Shown: positions 32,496 through 41,261 of the stretch, one piece after another
Numbering within the stretch: position 1 is the first letter of the stretch
Layout: each line of letters opens with the position of its first letter
Program-made: the position numbers and the translations under genes
Notes under the pieces: model-generated
Seen by the model: the letters and a program-made list of their open reading frames with translations, nothing else
Database searches by the model: none
Told to the model about the DNA's origin: nothing
Assembly: GCA_025765595.1 (NCBI GenBank)
Contig: JAIVFH010000128.1
Coordinates: 1 to 64,000, forward strand
Source: Obelidium mucronatum
Taxonomy: Eukaryota > Chytridiomycota > Chytridiomycetes > Chytridiales > Chytriomycetaceae
Direction: 5' to 3'
Length of the DNA: 64,000 nt

Positions 32496-33299
32496 CTATT
32501 TCATTCTCAGCAACTTATATTTTATTTCTTCACCGCATCCCCTTTTTGTAGTTTCCCCCACAAAAGGGAGCCCTCTTGAAGATTGGAAATGGAGTCCAGC
32601 GTCTTCAAGATCATTGGTCCCTATTAGGTGAGTTACAATCTTTGGAGTGAGGCACGCGTCTTTGATTAATAACGCGTATCCATTTTCTAGAATAATGACT
32701 GCGTCTCCAGTTCCAGTAATCTGAAGCGGAGTTCCATCTTCGTCAGCGGTACCGGAGGTTCGGCTACACGGAGTAAAAGAGACGAAATAATCCGTGGTCT
32801 TCAGGCAAGTCTTTCGGCAACCTCCATCAATGACGAAGACAAATTTGGTGTTTGTTGGCTGAAACTGGTACAAGAGTTTTGGTGTTTCCTTGATACTGGT
32901 AAGTGTTTCAGTGTTGTTGTATAATGTAATGAATTCTTCTAATGACTTATCATTCGCAGGGGGGACTGCGTCTGGCTGTGACAAGACCTCATTCTCATCA
33001 CAGGCCCCCCCGGTGCGGAACGCCCTTTTGATTTCGTCATAGAGTTGATTGTAATTATTTGAATCCAGAATATCTTCGGGAGCTGGGTCTATCCTCGAAG
33101 GTAAACTGAATTTGGTTTTTGATGTTGTTGTATTTGTTGGTTTTGCTGATTGTTTCCATTGTAGGGTACGTTCAGCTTTGCGGAGTTGCGGTTGAAGGTT
33201 TTGATGAATGATAGAATCAGGAACGGCTTTGTCTTTCCGTCGCTTCTTCTTAGTGGTAGTAGTTGTAGTTAAAGGTATTTGATTTTCTTCTTCTTCCAT
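32496..33299 (-). pseudogene. Copia-1 Pol N-terminus with aspartic protease-like region
   Basis: It contains FVFVIDGGCRKTCLKTTDYF, where IDGG stands in for the usual D(S/T)G, followed by DGTPLQITGTGDAVI and HLIGTNDLEDAG. This matches the copia protease layout but the active-site triplet is altered. The frame is continuous upstream of 33299 back to the gag overlap, and ends prematurely in the inserted element. Confidence 0.7.
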
Positions 33300-33373
33300 T
33301 TGTTGTGACGCTGATGTATTGATGACTTGAGTTATAGATGGCGCGTCAACTTCAAGTCCATCTTTCGGCCAAC

Positions 33374-34852
33374 TTAGTGCTGGCCCCAGTAAAAACCCGC
33401 AGGGACCATAGTACCAGACCCAGAAGCTAAGTTATTTGCCTGGGTATTTATAGTATTTATGGTTTGCTGATCATTGATAACTGTAGGTTGCTGCTGAAAT
33501 GAAACTGTAGGTTGTTGTTGAGCAGCAGGTGGTGGTGGAAGTTGTTGTTGCGGAACCATCAGTGATTGTTGTTGGTAGTAGACGGGTTGCTGCCATTGGT
33601 AGTTGTCAAAAGGGGCATTGAACAATGCATTTTGCGGTTTCGAAAGTAGTTGTTGGATCAGTGGATGTTTGGCAATGTCATTGCGGATCCTGTTTGGTGG
33701 CAGCAGCGGCTTCCCCTGAGGGAATGGAAGTAGCGCGTTGAATGCATAGTCCTGGGACTTGAAGCATTGAACGTGAAAGAGATTGCCCCCGCAAGTTTTG
33801 CAAGGACTTGGAGGTTGTTGAGTTGTAAACTCTAAGGCGTGTAAGCGGTGAGTGGGTTGGTTACTATTAACAGGAAATTGTCTTCCCTGATTAACGTATC
33901 CTCCCCTATTAGAGTTCCCGCCTCCACAATTCCACTGGGTGTTCTGAGTTGGATAAGGTCCAGGGCGACCGCTTGCGTTGTTGTAACTTCCGCGACCACG
34001 GCCTCTACCACGCCCACGGAAACCTCCTCGCCCAGTCCCATTGGAGTTGAAGTTGCTGCTTCCGTTGGGTTGTCCACTTCCAAGGAGCAATGCAAAGTCA
34101 TTTGCGGTCTTCTTTGGTTTGAAGCCGATCATCTTCTCAGTCTCCAAGAGTTCCTTCAAGAGATCACTGAGGTTTGTAATTTCCATTCTTTTGATTCTTT
34201 GGATTTGGTGACCAAAAGATTGTTTGTAGAGTGCATCAATGACATGATTAATAACTTCAGTGAGATTGACAAATGGACGGAATGCGGCATTGGTTGGATC
34301 AGCGCGCATCTTGGTAAGGATATTTGAGAATCGATTGTAGTATTCACTAATCGACTCATGTGACAGATGTTGAAGTGCGATCCATTCTTTGATAGTCTCC
34401 TTTGTATCAGTCCTAGTTTGTGCATTGTAGTAGGTCTGGAGGTTTCGAATCCAGGTTCGTGCACATTTGGTGTTTTGTTGACAAATATTCAATAGGGCAG
34501 CGGAGATGTTCCACTTGATGATGCGTTGCATCATCTTGTTGTTCGCGTATGACCCTGGACAAGTATTTGGGACATCAGTCAGTTGAAGAACCCATGGATT
34601 GTTCGAGTCTTCAGGGTTATCCCAGACTGCAAGTTCAAGAAGCTGCGGATCAGCCGTGATTGCACCATTTGGACCATAAGGAACCAAGTAGTTGTTGATG
34701 TTCTCGTCGTGGGACTCTTGGTCAAGACGAATAGTGTGGAGAACATTGTGTTGGGCTGCAACACCTTCAATATCGTCAACCCACTGGTGGAAGTCGCTGA
34801 TGTTATCATGATCAAGCGTAAAAGTTGTTTTCAAGTTGTTGTTGGTTGTCAT
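33374..34852 (-). CDS. Copia-1 Gag
   Basis: This intact ORF of 492 aa starts MTTNNNLKTTFTLDHDNISDF. It has the helical UBN2-like Gag core (WNISAALLNICQQN, ARTWIRNLQTYY, YYNRFSNILTKM). An RG-rich basic stretch (FRGRGRGRGRG) follows in place of a canonical zinc knuckle, then a C-rich CKTCGGNLFHVQC motif and a Gln-rich tail. It packages element RNA into particles. The stop at 33374-33376 overlaps the pol frame, see the slippery site. Confidence 0.85.
   Translation of the reverse strand: MTTNNNLKTTFTLDHDNISDFHQWVDDIEGVAAQHNVLHTIRLDQESHDENINNYLVPYGPNGAITADPQLLELAVWDNPEDSNNPWVLQLTDVPNTCPGSYANNKMMQRIIKWNISAALLNICQQNTKCARTWIRNLQTYYNAQTRTDTKETIKEWIALQHLSHESISEYYNRFSNILTKMRADPTNAAFRPFVNLTEVINHVIDALYKQSFGHQIQRIKRMEITNLSDLLKELLETEKMIGFKPKKTANDFALLLGSGQPNGSSNFNSNGTGRGGFRGRGRGRGRGSYNNASGRPGPYPTQNTQWNCGGGNSNRGGYVNQGRQFPVNSNQPTHRLHALEFTTQQPPSPCKTCGGNLFHVQCFKSQDYAFNALLPFPQGKPLLPPNRIRNDIAKHPLIQQLLSKPQNALFNAPFDNYQWQQPVYYQQQSLMVPQQQLPPPPAAQQQPTVSFQQQPTVINDQQTINTINTQANNLASGSGTMVPAGFYWGQH
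33392..33398 (-). promoter_or_regulatory. Putative -1 ribosomal frameshift site, G GGT TTT
   Basis: In the gag frame the codons are GCG GGT TTT TAC TGG GGC CAG CAC TAA. Slipping -1 on GGGTTTT yields ..GFLLGPALSWPKDG.., which stays open into the protease region. The heptamer fits X XXY YYZ and lies 15 nt before the gag stop. Confidence 0.6.
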
Positions 34853-35222
34853 TTTTAGTTGAAGTCAAGAAAAATTTTGAGGCATAGTAGTTGGGGGTTG
34901 GTTGAGTTTCAAGTGTTTCAAGTAGTAGAAAGTAGAAGTTGTTGTAGTTGAATAAACTGGTTTTAAAACGTAATTTTAGCTGTTTGTAGTAGTGATAGAA
35001 GCTGTAGCGGCTGTGGTAGTAGCGGCTGAGGTGCTTGTGTAACAGTAAATGCTTGAACGTTCCGGCTTTTTAAGGGTTCCCTGACTAATTGGTACAGGAA
35101 AATTTAACAATTGTTGAGTAATAAGACTTCTTAATCTGTTGTAGAGGGACTGGAAGCGGTGCTGGTTCTGTAGACAGGTGAGCTGATCGTTGTGGACACT
35201 AGAGAGATTTTGGAGAGAATTC
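34853..35222 (-). other. Copia-1 5' leader region
   Basis: Non-coding and rich in GTAGTAGAAGTTG-like repeats. It would hold the 5' LTR end and the primer binding site, but neither is recognisable. Confidence 0.35.
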
Positions 35223-36106
35223 TTAAACTTTATTCCCAATCATGGAGCTTGCAACATGAGTTTCATGTGCCTCCAACAGTATCAAGAAGCATACCACAGC
35301 TTCCTTCAAACAGGCTCTAGCCATGATGTTGCTGCTGCTACTCTTCACGAGTGTTAGGAATCACCCGTCTTAAAGGGATATTTCACTTTAGTTTGAAGCT
35401 AAATGGTCATCACGCGCGACTCTCACGATGGAAACCCGGGCTCGATCCCCGCTAGTAACATTTTACTTTAAATTTCTATTTTTGTATTTGTCATTTTCGA
35501 TTTGTCATTTTATCAAGTTTTTCAGTTTCATCTTGTGATATCATTCTTGATTTCACATATTATTGTGCTATCACTCTTGCGATCACAATTTCTGTTTGAT
35601 TTTCAGTTTGTTTTCAGTTTTGAACTTTTGTTATTTGAAATACCAGATCTTGCATAAATAGCAAGCTTTCTGCTCTGAGTTTTAGTTCAGTTTCAATACA
35701 TTCTGTGTTAGTCTTCAGTTTTGTAACTCTTCAATCCCGTCTCTCGTGACCTCAAGCCGTTATTGGACAAGCCCTCGTGCCCCCTAAGCCCTCGTGCCTT
35801 CAAGAACCCTTAAGTCTTTTATTGACTATCTGGTTCTAACAACGAGGCTCTCAATCGAAACCATTATGAGAGTAATGAGAAAGACTTTTTAGCTTCCGAA
35901 GAGACTCATGAGGAGAGGATTTTGCAAAAACATCCTCTGAAGGACCCTGATGGCCAATCCATTCCGTACATTGAATGTGATGATGAACAGTTTATGGATG
36001 ATCCGGATGCTTTATATGATTTTGAGATGGAGCTTGCTGCTTCAATTGCACGCTCAGCTACTTTGGACGATGAACTGTCAACCCATTGCTCTCATCAGCT
36101 CTGACA
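35223..36106 (+). pseudogene. Helitron RepHel, segment between Rep and helicase
   Basis: After a second copy of GGAGAGAATTCTTAAAC.. (35223-35275, lacking one T) the frame gives EAYHSFLQTGSSHDVAAATLHE. When the solo LTR is removed it continues in frame with ALNRNHYESNEKDFLASEETHEER, then DPDGQSIPYIECDDEQFMDD. Near 36085 a one-base loss shifts the frame into the helicase ORF. Confidence 0.65.
35352..35841 (+). mobile_element. Solo LTR (490 bp) with ACGAG target duplication
   Basis: It begins TGTTAGGAATC and ends GGTTCTAACA (terminal TGTTAG/CTAACA). ACGAG occurs on both sides (35347-35351 and 35842-35846). The LTR contains a tRNA-like stretch near 35389-35461 (B box GGCTCGATCCC) and a TATA-like GCATAAATAG at about 35652. 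Excision leaves the Helitron frame intact, so it arose by LTR-LTR recombination after insertion. Confidence 0.9.
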
Positions 36107-38131
36107 CATTCTGTTGATGCGACTCCCAGACCTCTCACTGCTCCTGTGCTCCCCACTTTTAAGACTATACAGGATTATTTGAAAGAGTTGGACAAGCCTG
36201 AAGCTGCTGCTATTTCTGACATGGACGGAGCGGAACGATACTACAGAACTGTTAATCGCGATCAAACTGTTCGACACTTGCACCAGCTATTTGCTCCTAT
36301 TCCGTGGTCTGATCCTACCTCTTTGGGAAAACCAGATGTGTCGTCTCTACAACCTTTCTCCAACATTGCAGACATTTCCACAGCTTTCCGCCTGGACTTC
36401 TGGCAACACTACACATTTGAGACTTATGCGCGTCACTTTTTGTACTTGTACTTGAATGATGCTGGCCAAATTGATGTTGAAACTGCCAGGCAATTTGATC
36501 TGAAGCCGAAACTTATTGGGTATCTTGGGGGTGAAGCTGGAACTGGAAAATCCGCAGTTATTGCTGCATTGCTGACTTTTGCAAAGTTATGGGGGCAAAG
36601 GAACACAATTGAAACAATGTCCTTCATGGGTTTAGCAGGCCTTATGATTGATGGGGATACCATCCACTCTCATTGGGGTTTGGGCATAGTATTGGAGAAT
36701 TCTAAAGCTTTGAGCCACACCCTGAAGCACAAAATTGCTTGTGTCTACCTGTCTATAGTTGATGAAGTGTCAATGACAAAAATTGATGTTATGGGTGCAG
36801 CTGAAGAGAGGACCCGCGAAGCTTGCGGAAGTCAGAGTGGTGTCTGGGGTGGAAAACATTTGCTACTTTGTGGTGATTTCCTTCAACTTCCCCCTGTGGG
36901 CGGCAGACCTGTATTTGACACTATGGGAGCTGATACATGAGACAATCACTTTGTTGTTTCTGGGAGGCCTCTGTGGGGGTCTTTGAATTGGGTTGCTTTC
37001 CTTACCAAGGTTTGTAGTGTTCTTTCCCAATTATTGGGAAAAGAGTTTTTCTTGTCTTTGGTTTTCCAATAATCTTAACTTATTGGAATTTTATTTTCTA
37101 ACTTGCAGGTTTGGCGTCAGAAAGATGACCCATTTTTTCTCAACATTTTATCCCGCATGCGCTGGGGTGCCCTTAACCAAGACGATATTGACAGAATTAA
37201 TGCGTTTACTGTCCCAGCCATAGAAAAGGGACCTTCTATTACGTCTTCAGCTCCTGCACGTGATTTCTTTGCTCCTGTTGCTACTGCTTTGAATGTTGAG
37301 CGATGTTCTGTCATCCGAAGGCTCATAACTGAAACCTGTCGATCAAAGGAAATGCCTATGTATCGTATTGCGGCCAAACCTACCAACAAGGCAAACTTTG
37401 ATGCTTTGTCAAGAATCTCTTACTTGAATGACGATGCAACAAGCAAAATCCCTTTACTGTTAGACTTTTATGTGGGTATGCCGTTGATGGTCACAAAGAG
37501 AATTCCCCCCCTTGAGCACTTGAAGATTTTTGCCAACGGAACTCTTTGTTTTCTGTTGGGGTGGACTGGTACCACACATCCTTCTGGTGAGGCTTTCACT
37601 ACCACAGTTGTTGATGGTGTTGTGGTCAAACAGTTCAAGCGCATCCCCGGCCTACTGTGGGTAAAAGTCAGGGGATGTGAACGGGTTTTGGTTCCTGGCT
37701 GTGCTCCGGGGGTTGTTGCAATCCCTCCTCTGACTTCCCCTGTACAAATCAAAATGCCTAATTCAGCTAAGCTGTGGAGTTCTTCATTGAAGCAGTTCCC
37801 TGTTATTTCAGGTTTGGCTTGCACCCCAGAGAAATTGCAGGGTGTTACACTAGAGCACTGGATTACCATTTCTGACCTGGACCGCCCCAATTTTAACCCA
37901 CAAACCTTCTATGTTGCATTTTCAAGAGTTCGTAAATTGTCAGGTATTAGGCTTCCTGCCAAAATTACTCCACAATATGCCCAAAAGTTCAAGCCTCCAA
38001 AAAAATTTGTGGCAGAGATGGTGCGTTTGATAAATATGGTTACAATCCCTGAATATGCCTGCCAGGCCATTATTGATGCCTTCAACAGTTGGAAAGAGGA
38101 GCAGCATCTTTTTTCTACCCCTTTTCTTTGA
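36086..38131 (+). pseudogene. Helitron PIF1-type helicase domain
   Basis: Walker A GGEAGTGKSAV, SFMGLAGLMIDGDTIHS, Walker B-like SIVDEVSM and LLCGDFLQLPPV are the signatures of Helitron PIF1 helicases. An in-frame TGA lies at 36938-36940, and the same frame continues to FLTK at about 37008. An intron at 37009-37102 (GTTTGT..TTGCAG) leads to VWRQKDDPFFLNIL. The C-terminal motifs LACTPEKLQGVTLEHW and FYVAFSRVRKLSGI follow. The helicase unwinds DNA 5'-3' during rolling-circle transfer. The nonsense codon and upstream frameshift make this copy inactive. Confidence 0.85.
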
Positions 38132-38189
38132 TACCACAATAAATACATTTATTGGCATTTGCCCTTTGTCACCCACCCCCAGCAAGATA

Positions 38190-39020
38190 AAAAAGTCCTA
38201 GCGGAGGCCAACGGCACAAACACACCTCAGTTCTTTGGTTATTCCACTGGTTCCTGGGGCTTTTTTGGTTCCAAGCTGTTCCAGCGCTGTGGCAACTTCG
38301 TCTTCTGTTACCGTTGCTGGGGGGATCAATGGCTCAGGTGGTTAAGACCCGGGGTCGATGTGCTGCAGGTTCCTGGTTCAAATCTGTGATGGAACCAAGA
38401 TTGGTGGTAGTTTAGGAGCCCTAGTGGAGACCTGCACTTCTGAACTATGGATGAAAGTGGAGGGAGTTGAAAAATTAAATTGCCGCCTATACAGGGCTGG
38501 AGGGTTTCGTTCCGTGGCGAGGTTGGATACAACAGCGACATACTTTACTCTAAATAATAAAGTGAGGAATAAACCACTAAAAAAAAAAAAAAAAAAAGTC
38601 TTCTGTTACCGTTGCTTTCATAGGCTCGTAGATGCTCTCATTTACACTTTGCAACAATTTGTACGCGTCAAGGAATATTGAGTTCTCTTGGAACTCTTTA
38701 TCTGGTCTTCTGTGAAACCATTCCTTCATTTGCTTTGCAACTTCTATTTTGACTTCCTCACTGTCGAATTCAATATAGCTTTTACCTTCTTGGTCAGTGA
38801 CTTTAATTCTATCAAGGTCTATTTTGTGGAATCTGTCGAGGACACTGTTAAGGAATCTCTTTGTGTTTTTGTTCATTCTATTGTTCCTAGCTGCCATGTT
38901 TCCTTCAATCATTTGGGTGATGGCTTGCGCCGTTGCACTTTCCATTTTCTTTCTAACCTCGTATAGCTGTTCTGTGAAGTTTACACCTTCACGGGAGGGG
39001 GTTTTTGACTTTCCCGCCTA
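38190..39020 (-). pseudogene. LINE (non-LTR) ORF2 fragment upstream of the RT
   Basis: On the minus strand the frame reads SREGVNFTEQLYEVRKKMESATA.., then MNKNTKRFLNSVLDRFHK, IYEPMKATVTED. Across a SINE it continues EVATALEQLGTKKAPGTSGITKEL, the ..KAPG.DGI..E. block that precedes the RT of LINEs. Both ends are truncated: neither the endonuclease nor the RT core is present. Confidence 0.65.
38319..38597 (+). mobile_element. tRNA-derived SINE with 19-bp target duplication
   Basis: The head has A box TGGCTCAGGTGG (about 38331) and B box GGTTCAAATC. The body is about 170 bp and the tail is a run of about 19 A (38579-38597). GTCTTCTGTTACCGTTGCT flanks it exactly (38300-38318 and 38598-38616). Perfect duplications and an intact A tail indicate a recent insertion, into the LINE fragment. 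Confidence 0.93.
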
Positions 39021-41261
39021 GAATACTAACTTTGACAGCATTTTTATTTATTAGTTGTTATTTATTATTCTTTATTGATTTATTTGTGATTCTCTGTTTT
39101 GGGATTGTCGCGTCGATCAATAAAGATTTGGAGTTGTTGAGAATTGAAATGACCGGCATGGCGTGATGGCGACCATGTCCTTCCCAGGTCGCGTCAGTGA
39201 TCGCATCTCTCACGAGCGAACTTTATAAGAGAGGGCTACGTCCCTCCAAGGGGATCCTATTGTGAGTTGATCAGATTCAGTGAGTGAACGTGAGCGAAAT
39301 CAGTTGTGCCAAAGGGTATTCCGGAAGATACCTGGGCTTTAGTAGCTAGCGAGTATAGCGGTCTTGAGTTGGGCAAAGTAGCGCATGGGAATGATCCCAG
39401 GAAGTCGACTAGGGAGCTTTAAAGAGTCGTAGTAGGTGTGCACCCAGTCGCTGTTGGAGAGCCTGCTATTGGGATGATGACCCAGGGTAAAGGCGACGGG
39501 TCCCACAGATCGTGCAGCCGAGCAATCAAACTAGGAGTGAGATTTAGTTTAAGGGTTGTAGGTGCGTAGGGACTTAGAGGAGTAGGGCCACCGCAGATCT
39601 CAATCTGATTGACATGGATCCGGAAGGGGTTGTGCTGGACCGCAAACCCAATGGAACCAAAAACACTTGCGAGTGGGGTAACGCGAGTAAAGATAGGAAG
39701 ATTTCATTTATTTGGGATTCGGTTAAGTTCTGTTATTTCTTTTATTTTATTTCTTTTATTCGGTTCTTTCACTTGTTCTTCTTTTAGGATCATTATTATA
39801 ATTATTCCTCGTGAGTACGCCATTGCCACAAATTTTACTGATGAGTATCTGGGCCACTGGACCGCTCATCAGGCTCAACCAACGACCCATGCATTCTGGA
39901 CTATCTTTATTTAAACGATAAGGAAAGACTAGGAATGTGTGACAGGGGGGCCCAACCTTTAAAAGAGAGTCTTTTTATGACTGAAACTAATGTTTTGCGC
40001 GTTTATTCCGTTTTTTTGACGTGGTCTTTGTGCCCGTTGCCCTTCGTCGGCCCCACAACAGTTGACTTTATGTCCTGTTGCCCTTCGCGGCTTAATACAG
40101 ATTATTAAAAACGGAAATAGGGAGAGAACCTATGCCCAAATTTTGGGAATTTTCAATGATTTTTGTTGAGTTGGGTTAGTTTAAATATTATAACTAAAAT
40201 ACCCAACGCGTTTTTACGCGTTTCAAAGTTGAAATACAATAAGTGGACGTTAATTAAGCTATGCTTTAAGTTTGGGAGCGATTGGAGCGTGTTTGACACG
40301 CGTTTCTGAGATTTGAAGTGTTGGTGATTAGAAGAAATCTCACTTACTACTGAACCGCTGAATCAAAAACTCTGAAACTTGGAAGACATATTGTAGAAAT
40401 ATTATTAATTCTTTTAGTAATGTTGAAAAGCGCGTTTTTCAGTTTGGTGGAAGTGCGTGATGCTAGAAAACCACAACAAAAATCCAGAAAGAGGAGCGAT
40501 TGTGGATGAATTACCAAATTATCTTATTTTAAAATAAGTCTGCAGAATGGAGTACAGACAATAAGTTAGTTTACTGCTGCGCCCAGGGATGGTTTTAAAT
40601 CACCTGCGACGTGTCAGAACTGGTGCTCTGTGCAGACGCGCCTTTGTGTTGGCTGGACACTCGGGCAGGAAAAATGCTCCTAAACCCTGCAGCGGCGCAG
40701 TCTCCGCTATTTTCGCTTGCGTTTCCAATCTGTTATGCGCCTGATCTTTATTGATTGTTGTTGTTTGGTTTGTCAACAACGGGTACATCAAAACTAAATA
40801 AACAGAATAGATTCAAAATATTGAATTATTTATTCAAGCTCTCTTGAATCTGGGAGAACGGGGGTATTGGTGATTTAGTTGATAGTGCGATGTTAGACTT
40901 GTTCACCCAAGTCACACCCACCTAAAGTAGTCTTCGATGACACGATAAAGACTATGAACAAAAAAGTTAATAAAAGGCTCTTGTTAAAACACTCTGCTCA
41001 ATAAAATTTGTTGTTTGTCTGATTCATTTGAGGGATGCGAACTGCAGCCTAAGCTGCTTGAACATTGGTGAGTTGAATAACGTCCGCGCAGTTTGATCCG
41101 ACATCGGCTAGAGCATAGGTGGGTTCAATAATTACAACCCCCGTCTCGTCACAGCCAGAATGACAGGCGATTCCAACCACATCTGCTCGGGCATAGGTGG
41201 GGTTATTTCTTTTATTATTATTATTTATTACTCGAATAAATATTTTTTTCTTATTAACAAA
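39021..41261. other. No recognisable gene; spacer between repeat nest and host block
   Basis: I see no conserved protein. Scattered features are a TATA-like TTTATAAGAG at about 39221, two nearby GTTGCCCTTCG blocks (40035-40090), and a plus-strand ORF of 101 aa at 39609 without recognisable content. The last 200 bp precede the SWIRM gene and carry short triplicated motifs. Confidence 0.4.
41052..41208 (+). repeat. Three copies of a ~28-bp motif upstream of the SWIRM gene
   Basis: Copies near 41052, 41103 and 41180 share the pattern (A/G)(G/T)C.GCT.G..CAT.GGTG.GTT. They lie 80-210 bp before the start codon, so they could be regulatory, but this is only positional inference. Confidence 0.4.

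Larger units (their letters stand above)
27791..35222 (-). mobile_element. Copia-1 LTR retrotransposon inserted in the Helitron
   Basis: The Gag, protease, integrase, RT and RNase H order on the minus strand (34852 down to 28388) is that of Ty1/copia. Sequence left of 28388 would be the 3' LTR side and sequence right of 34852 the 5' leader. I could not find matching LTRs, so at least one is lost or highly diverged. Internal breaks come from a ~0.9-kb insertion (about 31606-32495), an intron-like insert (about 30240-30612) and frame changes. The element is flanked by a ~65-bp duplicated piece of Helitron coding sequence, which is too long for a normal copia target duplication. Confidence 0.8.

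Noticed and set aside
35389..35461. tRNA-Glu(CUC) gene
   Set aside because: The B box and a CTC triplet are present, but stems are mismatched and the segment lies inside an LTR with exact ends and target duplication.
38150..38250. Helitron 3' terminus (CTRR with hairpin) near CCTAG at 38199
   Set aside because: No convincing hairpin precedes it, the base after it is not T, and the LINE frame seems to extend across the region; the end could not be fixed.
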